Source: Leclercia adecarboxylata (lineage in GTDB: Bacteria; Pseudomonadota; Gammaproteobacteria; Enterobacterales; Enterobacteriaceae). Taken from it: a DNA stretch of 64,000 nucleotides. The DNA lies in NCBI RefSeq assembly GCF_006874705.1, contig NZ_CP035382.1, positions 2,790,001 to 2,854,000 on the forward strand. The letters are read 5' to 3'. The position numbers and the translations under genes were made by a program. The notes beneath the pieces are model-generated. The model had not been told where the DNA came from and ran no database searches. It saw only the letters and a program-made list of their open reading frames with translations. This document shows, piece by piece, positions 1 to 7,937 of the stretch (position 1 is the first letter of the stretch; every line of letters starts with the position of its first letter).

Positions 1-1
1 T

Positions 2-490
2 GCGCTGGCAAAGGATTATCTGAAAGGAAAGCAGATCATTTCTGAACCGCTGACCCTAGGTGAAACGGGGCACTGGAAAAATATCGATTTACTGGCTAAC
101 CATCTCATCACCAGTGTTATTGCCGAGCCGTTCCGGGAAGATCCCCGACTGGTGGTAATGGTCGGCGCTGAGCTTGCCGCACAACAACGCCTGCGCCTGT
201 TTAATGCCGCTGAACGCCCGGCAGATATCAGTGCCGCACAGATGGCCACCAGTTCCATTGCCGGTCGCTTTGCTTTCATTCCGCCTTTTATGCCCGGTAA
301 GCGTCTCGCTGTAACCACGCTGAGTAATCTGCATATCTATACGCAGGCGAATACGCGTTATTTCCGTGCCGAATTTGACGACGATAATTGCGAATATGTG
401 CATTCCTATCTGCGTAACGAAGGCTACGCGCTGGGCAATCCGGAACTCTATGCCGCTGTAGATGAGAGCGCTATTTCTCTCGTTGAGTAA
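2..490 (+). CDS. P2-like major capsid protein, C-terminal part (cut by window edge)
   Basis: The reading frame is open from the first complete codon and ends at a TAA at 488-490, so the gene begins upstream of the window. The visible 162 residues resemble the C-terminal half of P2 gpN-type (HK97-fold) major capsid proteins: LVVMVG near residue 47, a PPF-P segment, then LSNLHIYTQ followed by an acidic stretch and LRNEGYALGN. In P2-family phages this protein forms the capsid shell. P4 itself has no capsid gene and borrows that of its helper, so a capsid gene directly before satellite-type genes is notable. A strong terminator follows. The family call rests on recalled pattern similarity, not on a search. 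Confidence 0.65.
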   Translation, partial: ALAKDYLKGKQIISEPLTLGETGHWKNIDLLANHLITSVIAEPFREDPRLVVMVGAELAAQQRLRLFNAAERPADISAAQMATSSIAGRFAFIPPFMPGKRLAVTTLSNLHIYTQANTRYFRAEFDDDNCEYVHSYLRNEGYALGNPELYAAVDESAISLVE

Positions 491-506
491 TGTTCCCGCA
501 AATAAA

Positions 507-534
507 AAAGCCCGCTGATTATTTAGCGGGCTTT
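507..534 (+). terminator. Rho-independent terminator after the capsid gene
   Basis: A perfect 10-bp stem (AAAGCCCGCT at 507-516 with AGCGGGCTTT at 525-534) with an 8-nt loop lies 16 bp after the capsid stop codon. It separates capsid transcription from the immunity region. It also argues against starting the next gene at the ATG that overlaps the capsid stop codon. Confidence 0.85.
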
Positions 535-830
535 GAGAACATATTCAGGTGGAAAAATGAAACTTACAGAGTGGCAAACCCTGTGAGCACATTCAGAATG
601 CCAGGATTTTCAGAAATGAACAATACAATAAATTCGGTTATAAATTTCTTGCATAGCCTTAATCCTGCGGGCTATAGTTTCCCCGTTGCCGCAAAATCGG
701 CAACCGGGCGTGGAAACCCGTGTAATCTGAAGGCGACACCAGACGCGCCATGCGTCTTTTTTTGTGTCTTTGTCTTTGCACACCTGTTACATGCGCAGCG
801 GTTTCTATACCGTTGTAGCTATCGCGTAAT

Positions 831-891
831 GGTGGCTCAGGCGGGGCTGACTTCGGTCAGGCCGGTATCCTTCAGAGCCGGTATTTCCACC
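831..891 (+). ncRNA. C4-type antisense immunity RNA (P1 c4 / P4 CI-like)
   Basis: The segment can fold as GGTGG (831-835) closing with CCACC (887-891). Inside are a TTCG-tetraloop hairpin (CTGAC/GTCAG) and a second hairpin between GCCGG and GCCGG flanking a TCC-loop. This layout matches what I recall of the C4 antisense RNA family of P1/P7 and P4-type elements, which represses a downstream icd/ant or kil-type gene. An Icd-like gene with a good ribosome binding site begins 75 bp downstream, as expected. A second copy with the same plan lies at 27697-27758 on the other strand. Exact ends are approximate. Confidence 0.65.
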
Positions 892-900
892 CCCGTCTGG

Positions 901-936
901 GCTACCACCAGTGAGCGTGGAAACTCCGGTGGTAGC
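901..936 (+). promoter_or_regulatory. Leader hairpin before the Icd-like gene, possible C4 target
   Basis: GCTACCACC (901-909) and GGTGGTAGC (928-936) form a perfect 9-bp stem with an 18-nt loop, just upstream of the Icd-like ribosome binding site at about 953-957. The CCACC arm could instead pair with the GGTGG of the C4-type RNA. That would fit the known mechanism in which C4/CI RNA base-pairs with its own leader, but the pairing here is my inference. Confidence 0.5.
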
Positions 937-966
937 GTTAACCGCTATCTGAAGGAGATTGCCATT

Positions 967-1170
967 ATGGCTACAGTCCCCGCGTTGCTGCACCCCGAAT
1001 ACACCTTTCTGTTTCTTGCTGTGCGTCGTACCGACGGTAAAGCCCTGCCTGCGCCGGTTCGTATTACTGCGCATAACGAACGTGACGCCCGTCTGCAACT
1101 GATTACCGAATTTGTTCTCTGCTTTGCTGGCCGTATTCCCTCCAGAACTTCCGGGGAGGTAAGGGTATGA
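967..1170 (+). CDS. Icd-like host cell division inhibitor family protein
   Basis: A 67-residue protein starting MATVPALLHPEYTFLF, followed by LAVRRTDGKALPAPVRIT and an FAGRIPS-like end. This matches the small Icd-like family that follows C4 RNAs in P1- and P4-type elements; P1 Icd blocks host cell division. The start at 967 has an AAGGAG ribosome binding site 9 nt upstream. The frame is open upstream to 490 (alternative ATGs at 598 and 616), and the upstream part resembles 'ash' reading frames, but it runs over the terminator and the ncRNA, so translation there is unlikely. It overlaps the next gene by 4 bp (ATGA). Inhibitor activity in this copy is untested. Confidence 0.6.
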   Translation: MATVPALLHPEYTFLFLAVRRTDGKALPAPVRITAHNERDARLQLITEFVLCFAGRIPSRTSGEVRV

Positions 1171-1406
1171 AAGAGATTTCTGCTGTGCAGCCTGGCTGCA
1201 CCCTGTCTGATACCGGCGAAAACCGGCTGTTGCGCGTGACGCTGGCCAGTGAATTCCTTGCTGATTTGTTATCCGGGTGCGGTTCTTCCGGTTCACGAAC
1301 CGTTTCTGCTGAAGGGGCTGCGGCGATGTTTGCCTGTCTGGCCGAACAGCTCGACGGCGTTGTTAAAGAAACCAGCACCATGAAGGGGAACCACAATGAT
1401 CAGTAA
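1167..1406 (+). CDS. Small hypothetical satellite protein
   Basis: A 79-residue protein translationally coupled to the Icd-like gene by an ATGA overlap and overlapping the next gene by 11 bp. No recognised domain, signal peptide or membrane segment. The middle contains LLRVTLASEFLADLLSGCG and an alanine-rich stretch. Its place in a tight operon between the immunity locus and the primase suggests a satellite regulatory or replication accessory protein, but the function cannot be read from the sequence. Confidence 0.6.
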   Translation: MKEISAVQPGCTLSDTGENRLLRVTLASEFLADLLSGCGSSGSRTVSAEGAAAMFACLAEQLDGVVKETSTMKGNHNDQ

Positions 1407-1806
1407 AGAATCCTTTATGTCCCCTGCCTTTCGTACCGCATTACTGCGCCGCTATATCGCAGAGGCTTTCATTTCCCTGATGCGGCGCGTCAATGGCGAG
1501 GCCGCTTATATCGAAGATGGCGAACGCTTGGCGCTGACGCCTGACAAAGTGGCCATGAACATTCTTTATCACCTTGAAATGCCGTGGATAGATGAGTTTG
1601 GTATCGAAGAGGGCAGTCGTCTTGCCGCAGAGGTGCTGGAAAAAATGCTCGCACCGGGTTTTATGGGCGAAACGCTCCGGCTGTCGGTTGAGGGCGTTAC
1701 GGAGATGCGTGAGGTTTACCGGGACATTATTTTTGGCGCGCCTGACGGAGAACTGCCGCCGGGCTATGAATTCATGTGCTGCGGTGAGCGGGAGGAGAGC
1801 CAGTGA
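1396..1806 (+). CDS. Hypothetical satellite protein upstream of the primase
   Basis: A 136-residue, acidic, mostly helical-looking protein (starts MISKESFMSPAFRTALL; RRYIAEAFISLMRRVNGEAAY near the N terminus; ends in CCGEREESQ). It lies between overlapping neighbours: 11 bp with the gene before and 4 bp (GTGA) with the primase gene after, so the set is one operon. It could belong to the DUF5375-type proteins found in P4-like elements, but I cannot confirm that. No catalytic motif is visible. Confidence 0.6.
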   Translation: MISKESFMSPAFRTALLRRYIAEAFISLMRRVNGEAAYIEDGERLALTPDKVAMNILYHLEMPWIDEFGIEEGSRLAAEVLEKMLAPGFMGETLRLSVEGVTEMREVYRDIIFGAPDGELPPGYEFMCCGEREESQ

Positions 1807-4487
1807 AACCTGTCTCTGTAACATCGGTAGCCTCTGCCGCACGTGGCCGCTGGCCTCATATTCTTTCGGCGCTGGGGATCGACATACCGGCAGGCCACCG
1901 CCACGGCGCATGCCCGAAATGTGGCGGCACGGATCGTTTTCGCCTGGATGATAAAGAGGGGCGCGGAACGTGGTTCTGCAATCAGTGCGGTAACGGTGAT
2001 GGTCTGGATCTCGTTCGTCTGGTGACCGGTAAAGGGGTGAAAGAGGCATCGGGCATGGTGGCCGAAACGCTGTCTCTGGCAGAAGTGAGCCAGCAACCCG
2101 TTAAGCCAGCCAGGAATGAAGCTGCACGGCAGGCAAATGGCCGGGCGCGCTTTCATCAGCTGATGAAGAATAGCAGGCAGGGAGAAAGCCGCTACCTGAG
2201 CGATCGCGGTCTTCATGGCCACGCTTTTAGCCTGCCTGAGCAGCCTGTCACGGTGGCAGGAACGGTTTTTCCTGCCGGTTCTCTGCTGCTGCCACTGACT
2301 GACAGCGACGGCGATATTACCGGCGGTCAGCTTATCAGCCCCGAAGGGGATAAAAGTCTGTTACCGGGCAGCCAGCTGAGCGGCAGTTTTATCGCGCTCG
2401 CTGACATTCCCATGACGGCACCTGAGCAGGTCATCATCACAGAGGGTTTCGCCACCGCGCTCACGGTTTCCCTGATCGCTTCCGGCTGGGTTATTGCCGC
2501 CGTGGCGGCGACGAATCTCCTTAAAACGGCTGAAAAAATACGGCAGAAATGGCCGGATACCCGCATTGTGCTGGCCGCTGATAACGATCTGCTGGACGGG
2601 AAAGAAAACACCGGGCGTCTATGGGCAGAGAAGGCGGCAAAAGCGGTTAACGGCTGGGTGACCCTGCCGCCGACCCGCCATAAAGCTGACTGGGATGATT
2701 TCCGTCAGGAAAATGGTCTGGAACGCGCCCGCGAGGCGTTCCGGGACGAAATGACCCTGCATGGCCGGGGGCAGACACGGCTGCCGGAGGGGTTCCGCCT
2801 CACTAAAGAATACCTGTGGTATGACAAGCTGGTTAATAAGTCGGACGGGGACACAGAGATCCGCAATATCAAGATTTCCAGCCCTATCCGTGTAACGGCC
2901 ATTACCAGCGATGCCGATGGCAGCAATTACGGGCGGCTGCTGGAGTGGGAGGACACCAACGGCAATCCCCGCAAATGGGCGATGCCGATGGAAATGCTGG
3001 GTGGCAGCGGGGAAGAGCTGCGTCGCGTCTTGCTGGTTAACGGGCTTTCCTATATCAATGTTAACGGTGCGGCAAGGGCGCACCTGATGGAATACATCTC
3101 ACTGTGTAAGCCGGAAAACAAAGTTACCTGCGTGAACCGAACCGGCTGGCATGGCGGCGTGTACGTTTTACAGGATGAAGTAATTGGCCGCGATGCGCGG
3201 TCGGTCATTCTCCAGACTTCCAGCGTTCAGGGACGGGATTTCCGGGTGAATGGCACATCGGAAGAGTGGCGGGAGCATATCGGGCGCTACTGCACCGGGA
3301 ATGCAAGACTGGCTTTCAGCGTCAGCCTGGCCTTTGCTGCACCACTGCTGCAACTGGTCGGCATGAGCGGCGGCGGCTATCACCTGAAAGGGGAATCGAC
3401 GGACGGCAAAACCACCACCATGAAAGTGGCGGCGTCCGTCTGCGGCGGAACGGATTTCTGGCATACATGGCGCGCAACGGGTAACGCGCTGGAGGGAACA
3501 GCAAGCCGCCGCAATGACGCCACACTGATGCTGGATGAAATCCGCGAGGTGGACGGACGCGAGGCGGGGAATATTGCTTACATGCTGGCGAATGGCCAGG
3601 GCAAGGCCAGAGCCAGAACAGACGGTTCCGTGCGGGAAACGAATCGCTGGAACCTGCTGTTTCTCTCCACCGGCGAATTATCCCTGGTGGAGCATGCGGC
3701 AAACGCGGGGGAACGCACTTACGCCGGTGTTGAAGTGCGGATGATCCAGATCCCCAGCGATTCCGGCAAATACGGGGTGTTTGAAGAACTGCATGGTTTC
3801 AGCGGCGGAAAGGCGCTGTCTGAGCATCTGGAACAGAGTGTTGCGCAGTTCCACGGTGCGCCGTTCCGTGACTGGCTGCGCCACATCACGGCTTCGCTGC
3901 CGGAGGTGACCAGCCAGGCTAAGGCGATGCTGAAAGAGTTCACGCGCAGGCTGACGCCGCAGGATGCGGGGAATCAGGTCGGGCGGGCAGTGACCCGCTT
4001 TGCCCTGGTGGCGATGGCCGGGGAGCTGGCCACCCGCGCCGGTATCACCGGCTGGACAGAAGGGGAGGCTTACGCAGCGGCAGAGCGTTGTCTGGCGTCG
4101 TGGATGGTGGATCGTGGCCATTCTGCCAATCAGGAAGATCGCGCCGCGCTGGAACAGGTACGCGACTTTCTCACGCGTAACCAGTACAGCCGTTTTGCAG
4201 ACTGGCACGACGACAGGAACCGTCCGATGGCCATGATGGGCTTTCGCAAAGTGGATACGGGCAGTCAGACCACGGAAACGGTCACGACATTTTATGTCCT
4301 GCCGTCAGGCTGGAAGGAAATCTGTAAGGGCTTCAATGCCAGTAAGGTGGCAAAACTCTGCGTCAGCGCGGGCTGGCTGGAGCCGGGCAGGGATGGACGA
4401 ACCCAGACAAGTCTTCGCCTGCCAGAAATAGGCCTCAAACGGGTGTATCAGTTTAATACGAATGTACTGGGCGACCCGGAAGAATAG
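1803..4487 (+). CDS. P4 alpha-like primase/helicase (zinc finger, TOPRIM, DUF927)
   Basis: An 894-residue replication protein with a GTG start overlapping the preceding stop codon. An N-terminal primase zinc finger is visible (C37-x2-C40 and C59-x2-C62, with HGACPKCGGTDRF and GNGDG). It is followed by a TOPRIM-like part (VIITEGFATAL and VLAADND) and a DUF927-type helicase region with Walker A GESTDGKT at about 530-537 and Walker B LMLDEI at about 575-580. P4 alpha (777 residues) combines primase, helicase and origin binding; this protein is longer and has a DUF927-type core. The iteron array directly downstream is its probable binding site. Confidence 0.85.
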   Translation: MKPVSVTSVASAARGRWPHILSALGIDIPAGHRHGACPKCGGTDRFRLDDKEGRGTWFCNQCGNGDGLDLVRLVTGKGVKEASGMVAETLSLAEVSQQPVKPARNEAARQANGRARFHQLMKNSRQGESRYLSDRGLHGHAFSLPEQPVTVAGTVFPAGSLLLPLTDSDGDITGGQLISPEGDKSLLPGSQLSGSFIALADIPMTAPEQVIITEGFATALTVSLIASGWVIAAVAATNLLKTAEKIRQKWPDTRIVLAADNDLLDGKENTGRLWAEKAAKAVNGWVTLPPTRHKADWDDFRQENGLERAREAFRDEMTLHGRGQTRLPEGFRLTKEYLWYDKLVNKSDGDTEIRNIKISSPIRVTAITSDADGSNYGRLLEWEDTNGNPRKWAMPMEMLGGSGEELRRVLLVNGLSYINVNGAARAHLMEYISLCKPENKVTCVNRTGWHGGVYVLQDEVIGRDARSVILQTSSVQGRDFRVNGTSEEWREHIGRYCTGNARLAFSVSLAFAAPLLQLVGMSGGGYHLKGESTDGKTTTMKVAASVCGGTDFWHTWRATGNALEGTASRRNDATLMLDEIREVDGREAGNIAYMLANGQGKARARTDGSVRETNRWNLLFLSTGELSLVEHAANAGERTYAGVEVRMIQIPSDSGKYGVFEELHGFSGGKALSEHLEQSVAQFHGAPFRDWLRHITASLPEVTSQAKAMLKEFTRRLTPQDAGNQVGRAVTRFALVAMAGELATRAGITGWTEGEAYAAAERCLASWMVDRGHSANQEDRAALEQVRDFLTRNQYSRFADWHDDRNRPMAMMGFRKVDTGSQTTETVTTFYVLPSGWKEICKGFNASKVAKLCVSAGWLEPGRDGRTQTSLRLPEIGLKRVYQFNTNVLGDPEE

Positions 4488-4512
4488 CGTCGCGTGAGTC
4501 TTATTTTTATGA

Positions 4513-4700
4513 GGTAACACAGGTAACAGAGGTAACAGCCAGACGCCACAGGGGCTGCGGGTGTTACCAGTTAAAAAACAGGAGTGGTAACAGAGGTAAC
4601 AAAAATAGCGTGTTACCACACGTTACCTCAAGGAAAAATGCAGAGGTAACGGTATTTATCTTTATAAATCAATGTTGTTACCAGTGTTACCGCTGTTACA
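4513..4700 (+). repeat. GGTAACA iteron array, probable replication origin/crr
   Basis: About eleven copies of GGTAACA or its complement TGTTACC sit in 188 bp. Those on the left read mostly GGTAACA (4513, 4522, 4531, 4586, 4595), and those on the right mostly TGTTACC (4611, 4676, 4685, 4694), with single inverted or variant copies at 4562, 4621 and 4645. Neighbouring copies are spaced exactly 9 bp. P4 alpha binds short iterons of similar type (GGTGAACA) at ori and crr. Position directly after the primase gene and the inverted two-cluster layout support an origin or cis-replication region. Confidence 0.75.
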
Positions 4701-4766
4701 CGCTCTCAGGTAAACAGACTTATCCTGTCAGCCCTTTTCTGGCAGGCAATTAATTAAGGAAACAGC

Positions 4767-5039
4767 ATGCGCATAATGAAAATGACCTGCCCCGAATGTC
4801 TTGCCGACGCCACGATCCGCAAGACCAACCGCAAGCATCCGCAGCTGGCGGACGTTTACTGTAGTTGTACCAACGTTGAATGCGGCCACACCTTTGTGAT
4901 GAGCGTATCCTTTTCGCATACCATCAGCCCCAGCGCCCTTAAGGGGCAGGGAAGGGTAAAAGAACTGATTGATGCCCTGCCGGAACCGGATCGCGATAAG
5001 GCGCTGGAACTTCTGCTTCAGGCAAAAAAACGGGCTTAA
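4767..5039 (+). CDS. Ogr/Delta-like zinc-finger transcriptional activator
   Basis: A 90-residue protein with the Ogr zinc-binding pattern: C8-x2-C11-x22-C34-x4-C39. P2 Ogr and P4 Delta bind upstream of P2 late promoters and activate capsid and tail genes; a satellite copy lets it switch on or hijack late genes of a P2-like helper. An AAGGA site lies upstream of the ATG at 4767; a second in-frame ATG at 4776 gives a protein starting nearer the first cysteine. The tail beyond the finger (KGQGRVKELIDALPEPDRDKALELL) looks helical. Confidence 0.85.
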   Translation: MRIMKMTCPECLADATIRKTNRKHPQLADVYCSCTNVECGHTFVMSVSFSHTISPSALKGQGRVKELIDALPEPDRDKALELLLQAKKRA

Positions 5040-5715
5040 CGGCGGCAGACCGGGAGGTGGGACGCATGCCCGGCACTGCTGAAATGTGATGAAACTTTTT
5101 CAGTATCCACCTCTAATAACTAACTGAATTTAATCATATTACTATTTTCGTGTTCGACGTTATCCCTTCCCAAACAGTGACGTAAAATTAAAAATCCCTT
5201 CTGAAACAATCACCTGAAAAAATTAGCGCCAGTCGTGAAAGTGCAGAAACTGAAAAAAAGTGAAATTAGTTTCATTTTTTTCAGTCCGGTTTTCATGCCA
5301 GAGAGCCAGCACTGGCACGGGCTGGCTTCCTGATTTGTAGAAAAATAAAACTGAAAAAATTTACTGGTATGAAAGTGGCAGGCGGGTGCGGTGTAGTGCC
5401 GTTTTTGTCCACAATGTTTTTATTTTGCAGCTGTATGGCTGCGTCAGAACAACGTAGCGAGGTTAGCCATAGAAAATGAGATATGAGATAGATAATCTGT
5501 ACGTGGAGACTATGGGCGTTCTGATGAGCATGCCGAGGGCCACAAAATATCTAACCGAACATGGAAGTTAACTATCCGTAAATATATTTTTTCTTGGATA
5601 AAAAAACAGTGTTTATTTATCCAAATATTTAAGTGTGCGAAATAAATTTTTTGTCAGAGTTTTCGGAGGTATCTTAGGGCGTTACCTTTCTTGACATGAT
5701 TTGCATGGAGGATGT
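5040..5715. other. AT-rich noncoding stretch with inverted repeats
   Basis: No convincing gene here. A near-perfect inverted repeat at 5250-5284 (arms CTGAAAAAAAGTGAAA and TTTCATTTTTTTCAG) is followed by an AGCCAGC/GCTGGCT hairpin at about 5302-5326. The motif CTGAAAAA recurs nearby. Such A-tract repeats could be a DNA-binding site (packaging, partition or regulator) or a terminator for the Ogr gene. The region ends at the ribosome binding site of the OLD-like gene. Confidence 0.5.
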
Positions 5716-7494
5716 ATGAAACTTAAGACACTAAAGATAGAAAATTTTAGAGCTATTAATGGCGACGATAATGTTATTACCTTTAATGAGAATAATATAG
5801 TATTTGTATTTGGTAAGAATAACATTGGCAAATCAAGCATACTACATGCTTATAAATATTTTACGTCACCTTCTGAAAAAGCAATGCCCACTGATTTTCA
5901 TAATCATGATTTTAAAAAACCAATAATTATTGAAGCTGTATTTATAAAAGAGGAATTAGATGATAAAAGTTTTGCTGGCAAAGGGCTTGATAAATGGGTT
6001 GATCGTGAAAATCAAGTGAAAATAAGAAAGGTCTGGGTTAAGATAAACGAGACGGCAAAAAAAGAAACGTTTGATCCTAACACGCAACAATATGTAGTAG
6101 GTGGGTTTGGTGGCATAGATACTATATTGACAAATGCGTGCCCTAATATAATTTATATAGAAGCGATACCAAATATCAAAGCATTAACTTCTTGGCTGGA
6201 TAAGGAAATCAAAAGCAGGATCATCAAAAATTTGCAGAAAAACCATCAAAAAGAATATGATGAGGCTTTTAGAGCAGTTAAAGCTTTACAAGAGAAAGTA
6301 GAAGGGGAAGATTTATTAAGTGAAATAGCCACAAAAGCAAATAGGTATTTCAATAAAACGTTTCCTGAAATGGAAATAAAGATACAGTCGGATCCATTTA
6401 AACCGATGGATCTTTGTAAAGCTTTTGAAAGTGATTTTAGCATTTCCATTGGGCCGAAATCTGACGACAATGTAGATATAGCCATTGTGGAAAAATTACA
6501 AGTTATTAAATCTGAAATTGAGGAAATGGATAGCTCTGGGAACTATAGACAGTTTGACTTACATGGACACGCTTTGATAAGGCAAGCTATAGTAAATATA
6601 TTAGGTATTTTTAGAGATACAAAGGACGGCTCTGATGGAGCTGATGTTAAAAAGAATATCATTCTTTTTGAAGAACCGGAGCTTTACTTGCATCCAAGTA
6701 ATAAGCGAAGGTTTCGCGAAACTTTGTACGATATAGCTTCCCAAGATAACTATCAAATTATTTGTATATCACATGACCCTCAACTAATAGATCTTAGTAA
6801 GGAGCATACATCTCTCGTAAGATTTGTAGCTGGGGAGGATGGAGCAACACACATATATCAAACCAAAGAGAATTTATTTACAAAAAGCGAAGAAGTAAAA
6901 GAAAAGGTCATGATGCTTAATAGATTCAACCCGCATATTTGCGAAAGTTTTTTTGCAGATGAAGTTATACTTGTTGAAGGTGATACAGAAGCGATTGTAT
7001 TGAGAGAGTTATTAGACAGATTTTATGCTAATAAAGAGATTTTTGTTTTGAATACGGGTAGTAAAAATAATATACCTTTTTTCTTGGAAGTCCTAAGTAC
7101 ATTTAAAATTAGACTTCATATCATCCATGATTCAGATGAAAGATATATTTATGAAAAAGGCGTGCGAGTGCTAAAAAAGGATAATAAAACTCCTAAAGCT
7201 AATAGTGCTTGGTCACTTAACGATACAATATGGAAATCTGTAGAAAATATTTCTAATAATGGTGGTTACGCAAAACGGTATGTATCTATTAGAAATTTTG
7301 AACATGCACATAACTATCAGTACGATAAACTAAAAGGGAAACCTTTATCTGCATATGAATTTTCTAAAACTATAGGGTTAGATGATATTAATTTGCCAAT
7401 AATTACTTTTCTGAAGGAAATTGCTTCAACGGAATCATCTGGTATTGAATATACTCAAGATTATCTTCACGAAAATGTACAAGAACCGTATTGA
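5716..7494 (+). CDS. OLD-family ATPase-TOPRIM endonuclease (probable anti-phage)
   Basis: A 592-residue protein with an N-terminal ABC/SMC-type ATPase: Walker A GKNNIGKS (33-40), Walker B LFEEPE (317-322) and H-loop ISHDP (351-355). It is followed by a C-terminal TOPRIM nuclease: LVEGDTE with E421, and HDSDE with D472/D474. This is the architecture of P2 Old and related nucleases that block other phages. No UvrD-like helicase (GajB) gene follows, so it looks like a stand-alone class 1 type. ATG at 5716 has a GGAGG site 4 nt upstream; a TTG at 5701 is a weaker option. It is much more AT-rich than its neighbours, suggesting recent acquisition as cargo. Confidence 0.85.
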   Translation: MKLKTLKIENFRAINGDDNVITFNENNIVFVFGKNNIGKSSILHAYKYFTSPSEKAMPTDFHNHDFKKPIIIEAVFIKEELDDKSFAGKGLDKWVDRENQVKIRKVWVKINETAKKETFDPNTQQYVVGGFGGIDTILTNACPNIIYIEAIPNIKALTSWLDKEIKSRIIKNLQKNHQKEYDEAFRAVKALQEKVEGEDLLSEIATKANRYFNKTFPEMEIKIQSDPFKPMDLCKAFESDFSISIGPKSDDNVDIAIVEKLQVIKSEIEEMDSSGNYRQFDLHGHALIRQAIVNILGIFRDTKDGSDGADVKKNIILFEEPELYLHPSNKRRFRETLYDIASQDNYQIICISHDPQLIDLSKEHTSLVRFVAGEDGATHIYQTKENLFTKSEEVKEKVMMLNRFNPHICESFFADEVILVEGDTEAIVLRELLDRFYANKEIFVLNTGSKNNIPFFLEVLSTFKIRLHIIHDSDERYIYEKGVRVLKKDNKTPKANSAWSLNDTIWKSVENISNNGGYAKRYVSIRNFEHAHNYQYDKLKGKPLSAYEFSKTIGLDDINLPIITFLKEIASTESSGIEYTQDYLHENVQEPY

Positions 7495-7508
7495 TAATTT
7501 ATAAAGTT

Positions 7509-7537
7509 AGAAAGACCCTAAATTGTGGGGTCTTTCT
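7509..7537 (+). terminator. Terminator after the OLD-like gene
   Basis: A perfect 10-bp stem (AGAAAGACCC with GGGTCTTTCT) and a 9-nt loop begin 14 bp after the stop codon. The arms end in T-rich sequence, as in a Rho-independent terminator. Confidence 0.85.
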
Positions 7538-7937
7538 AGATAGGATTCTTCACTAACAATACATAGATATGAAGGTTAAAAGAGCGGGTGGGGGCATTAT
7601 TGGGGGCATCTATCATTTTTCTTTTTATAAAATCATTATAATCAATTGGTTGTCTAGCAATTCTGTTCCTATTATCGCACCACTCAAGCATCTCTCAACG
7701 TCCACTCAAGCTCCCCAAAATCCCTGTTAATCTGAATCTATTACTCGTATTCCAGCGTCTACTGATATGCCCGCAATTTACATGCATCTGGGGTAGATGC
7801 GGGGGCATATGCTGTTCGGCCTACAAAGATGAACATGAGTTTCAGAGGACATTGAGCGAATCAGGCAACCGGCACAGGAAGGCGGGGGAAATCTGTAGAG
7901 AATGACCAGCCGGTAAGCCCCGCTGGTCGCCTTGTCA
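7538..7937. other. Probable right end of the satellite, no gene
   Basis: No intact gene is visible. GGGGGCAT occurs three times (7590, 7602, 7801), and CCACTCAAGC twice between 7679 and 7712. Short direct repeats like these resemble integrase arm-type sites near P4-family attachment ends. Base composition shifts from AT-rich to the GC-richer chromosome across this stretch. A GACCAGC/GCTGGTC hairpin at about 7902-7928 lies past the end of the minus-strand esterase gene. The exact att core cannot be fixed without the left end. Confidence 0.4.

Noticed and set aside
490..966. Translation of the long frame from the ATG overlapping the capsid stop codon
   Set aside because: It would run across a strong terminator and the structured ncRNA; the start at 967 has a good ribosome binding site and fits the Icd-like family.
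5716..7494. Gabija (GajA) system
   Set aside because: No GajB-like UvrD helicase gene follows; a terminator comes directly after, so only an OLD-family call is supported.
7620..7800. Degraded integrase gene near the island end
   Set aside because: Short frames on the minus strand (for example around 7600-7690) did not show convincing integrase motifs.
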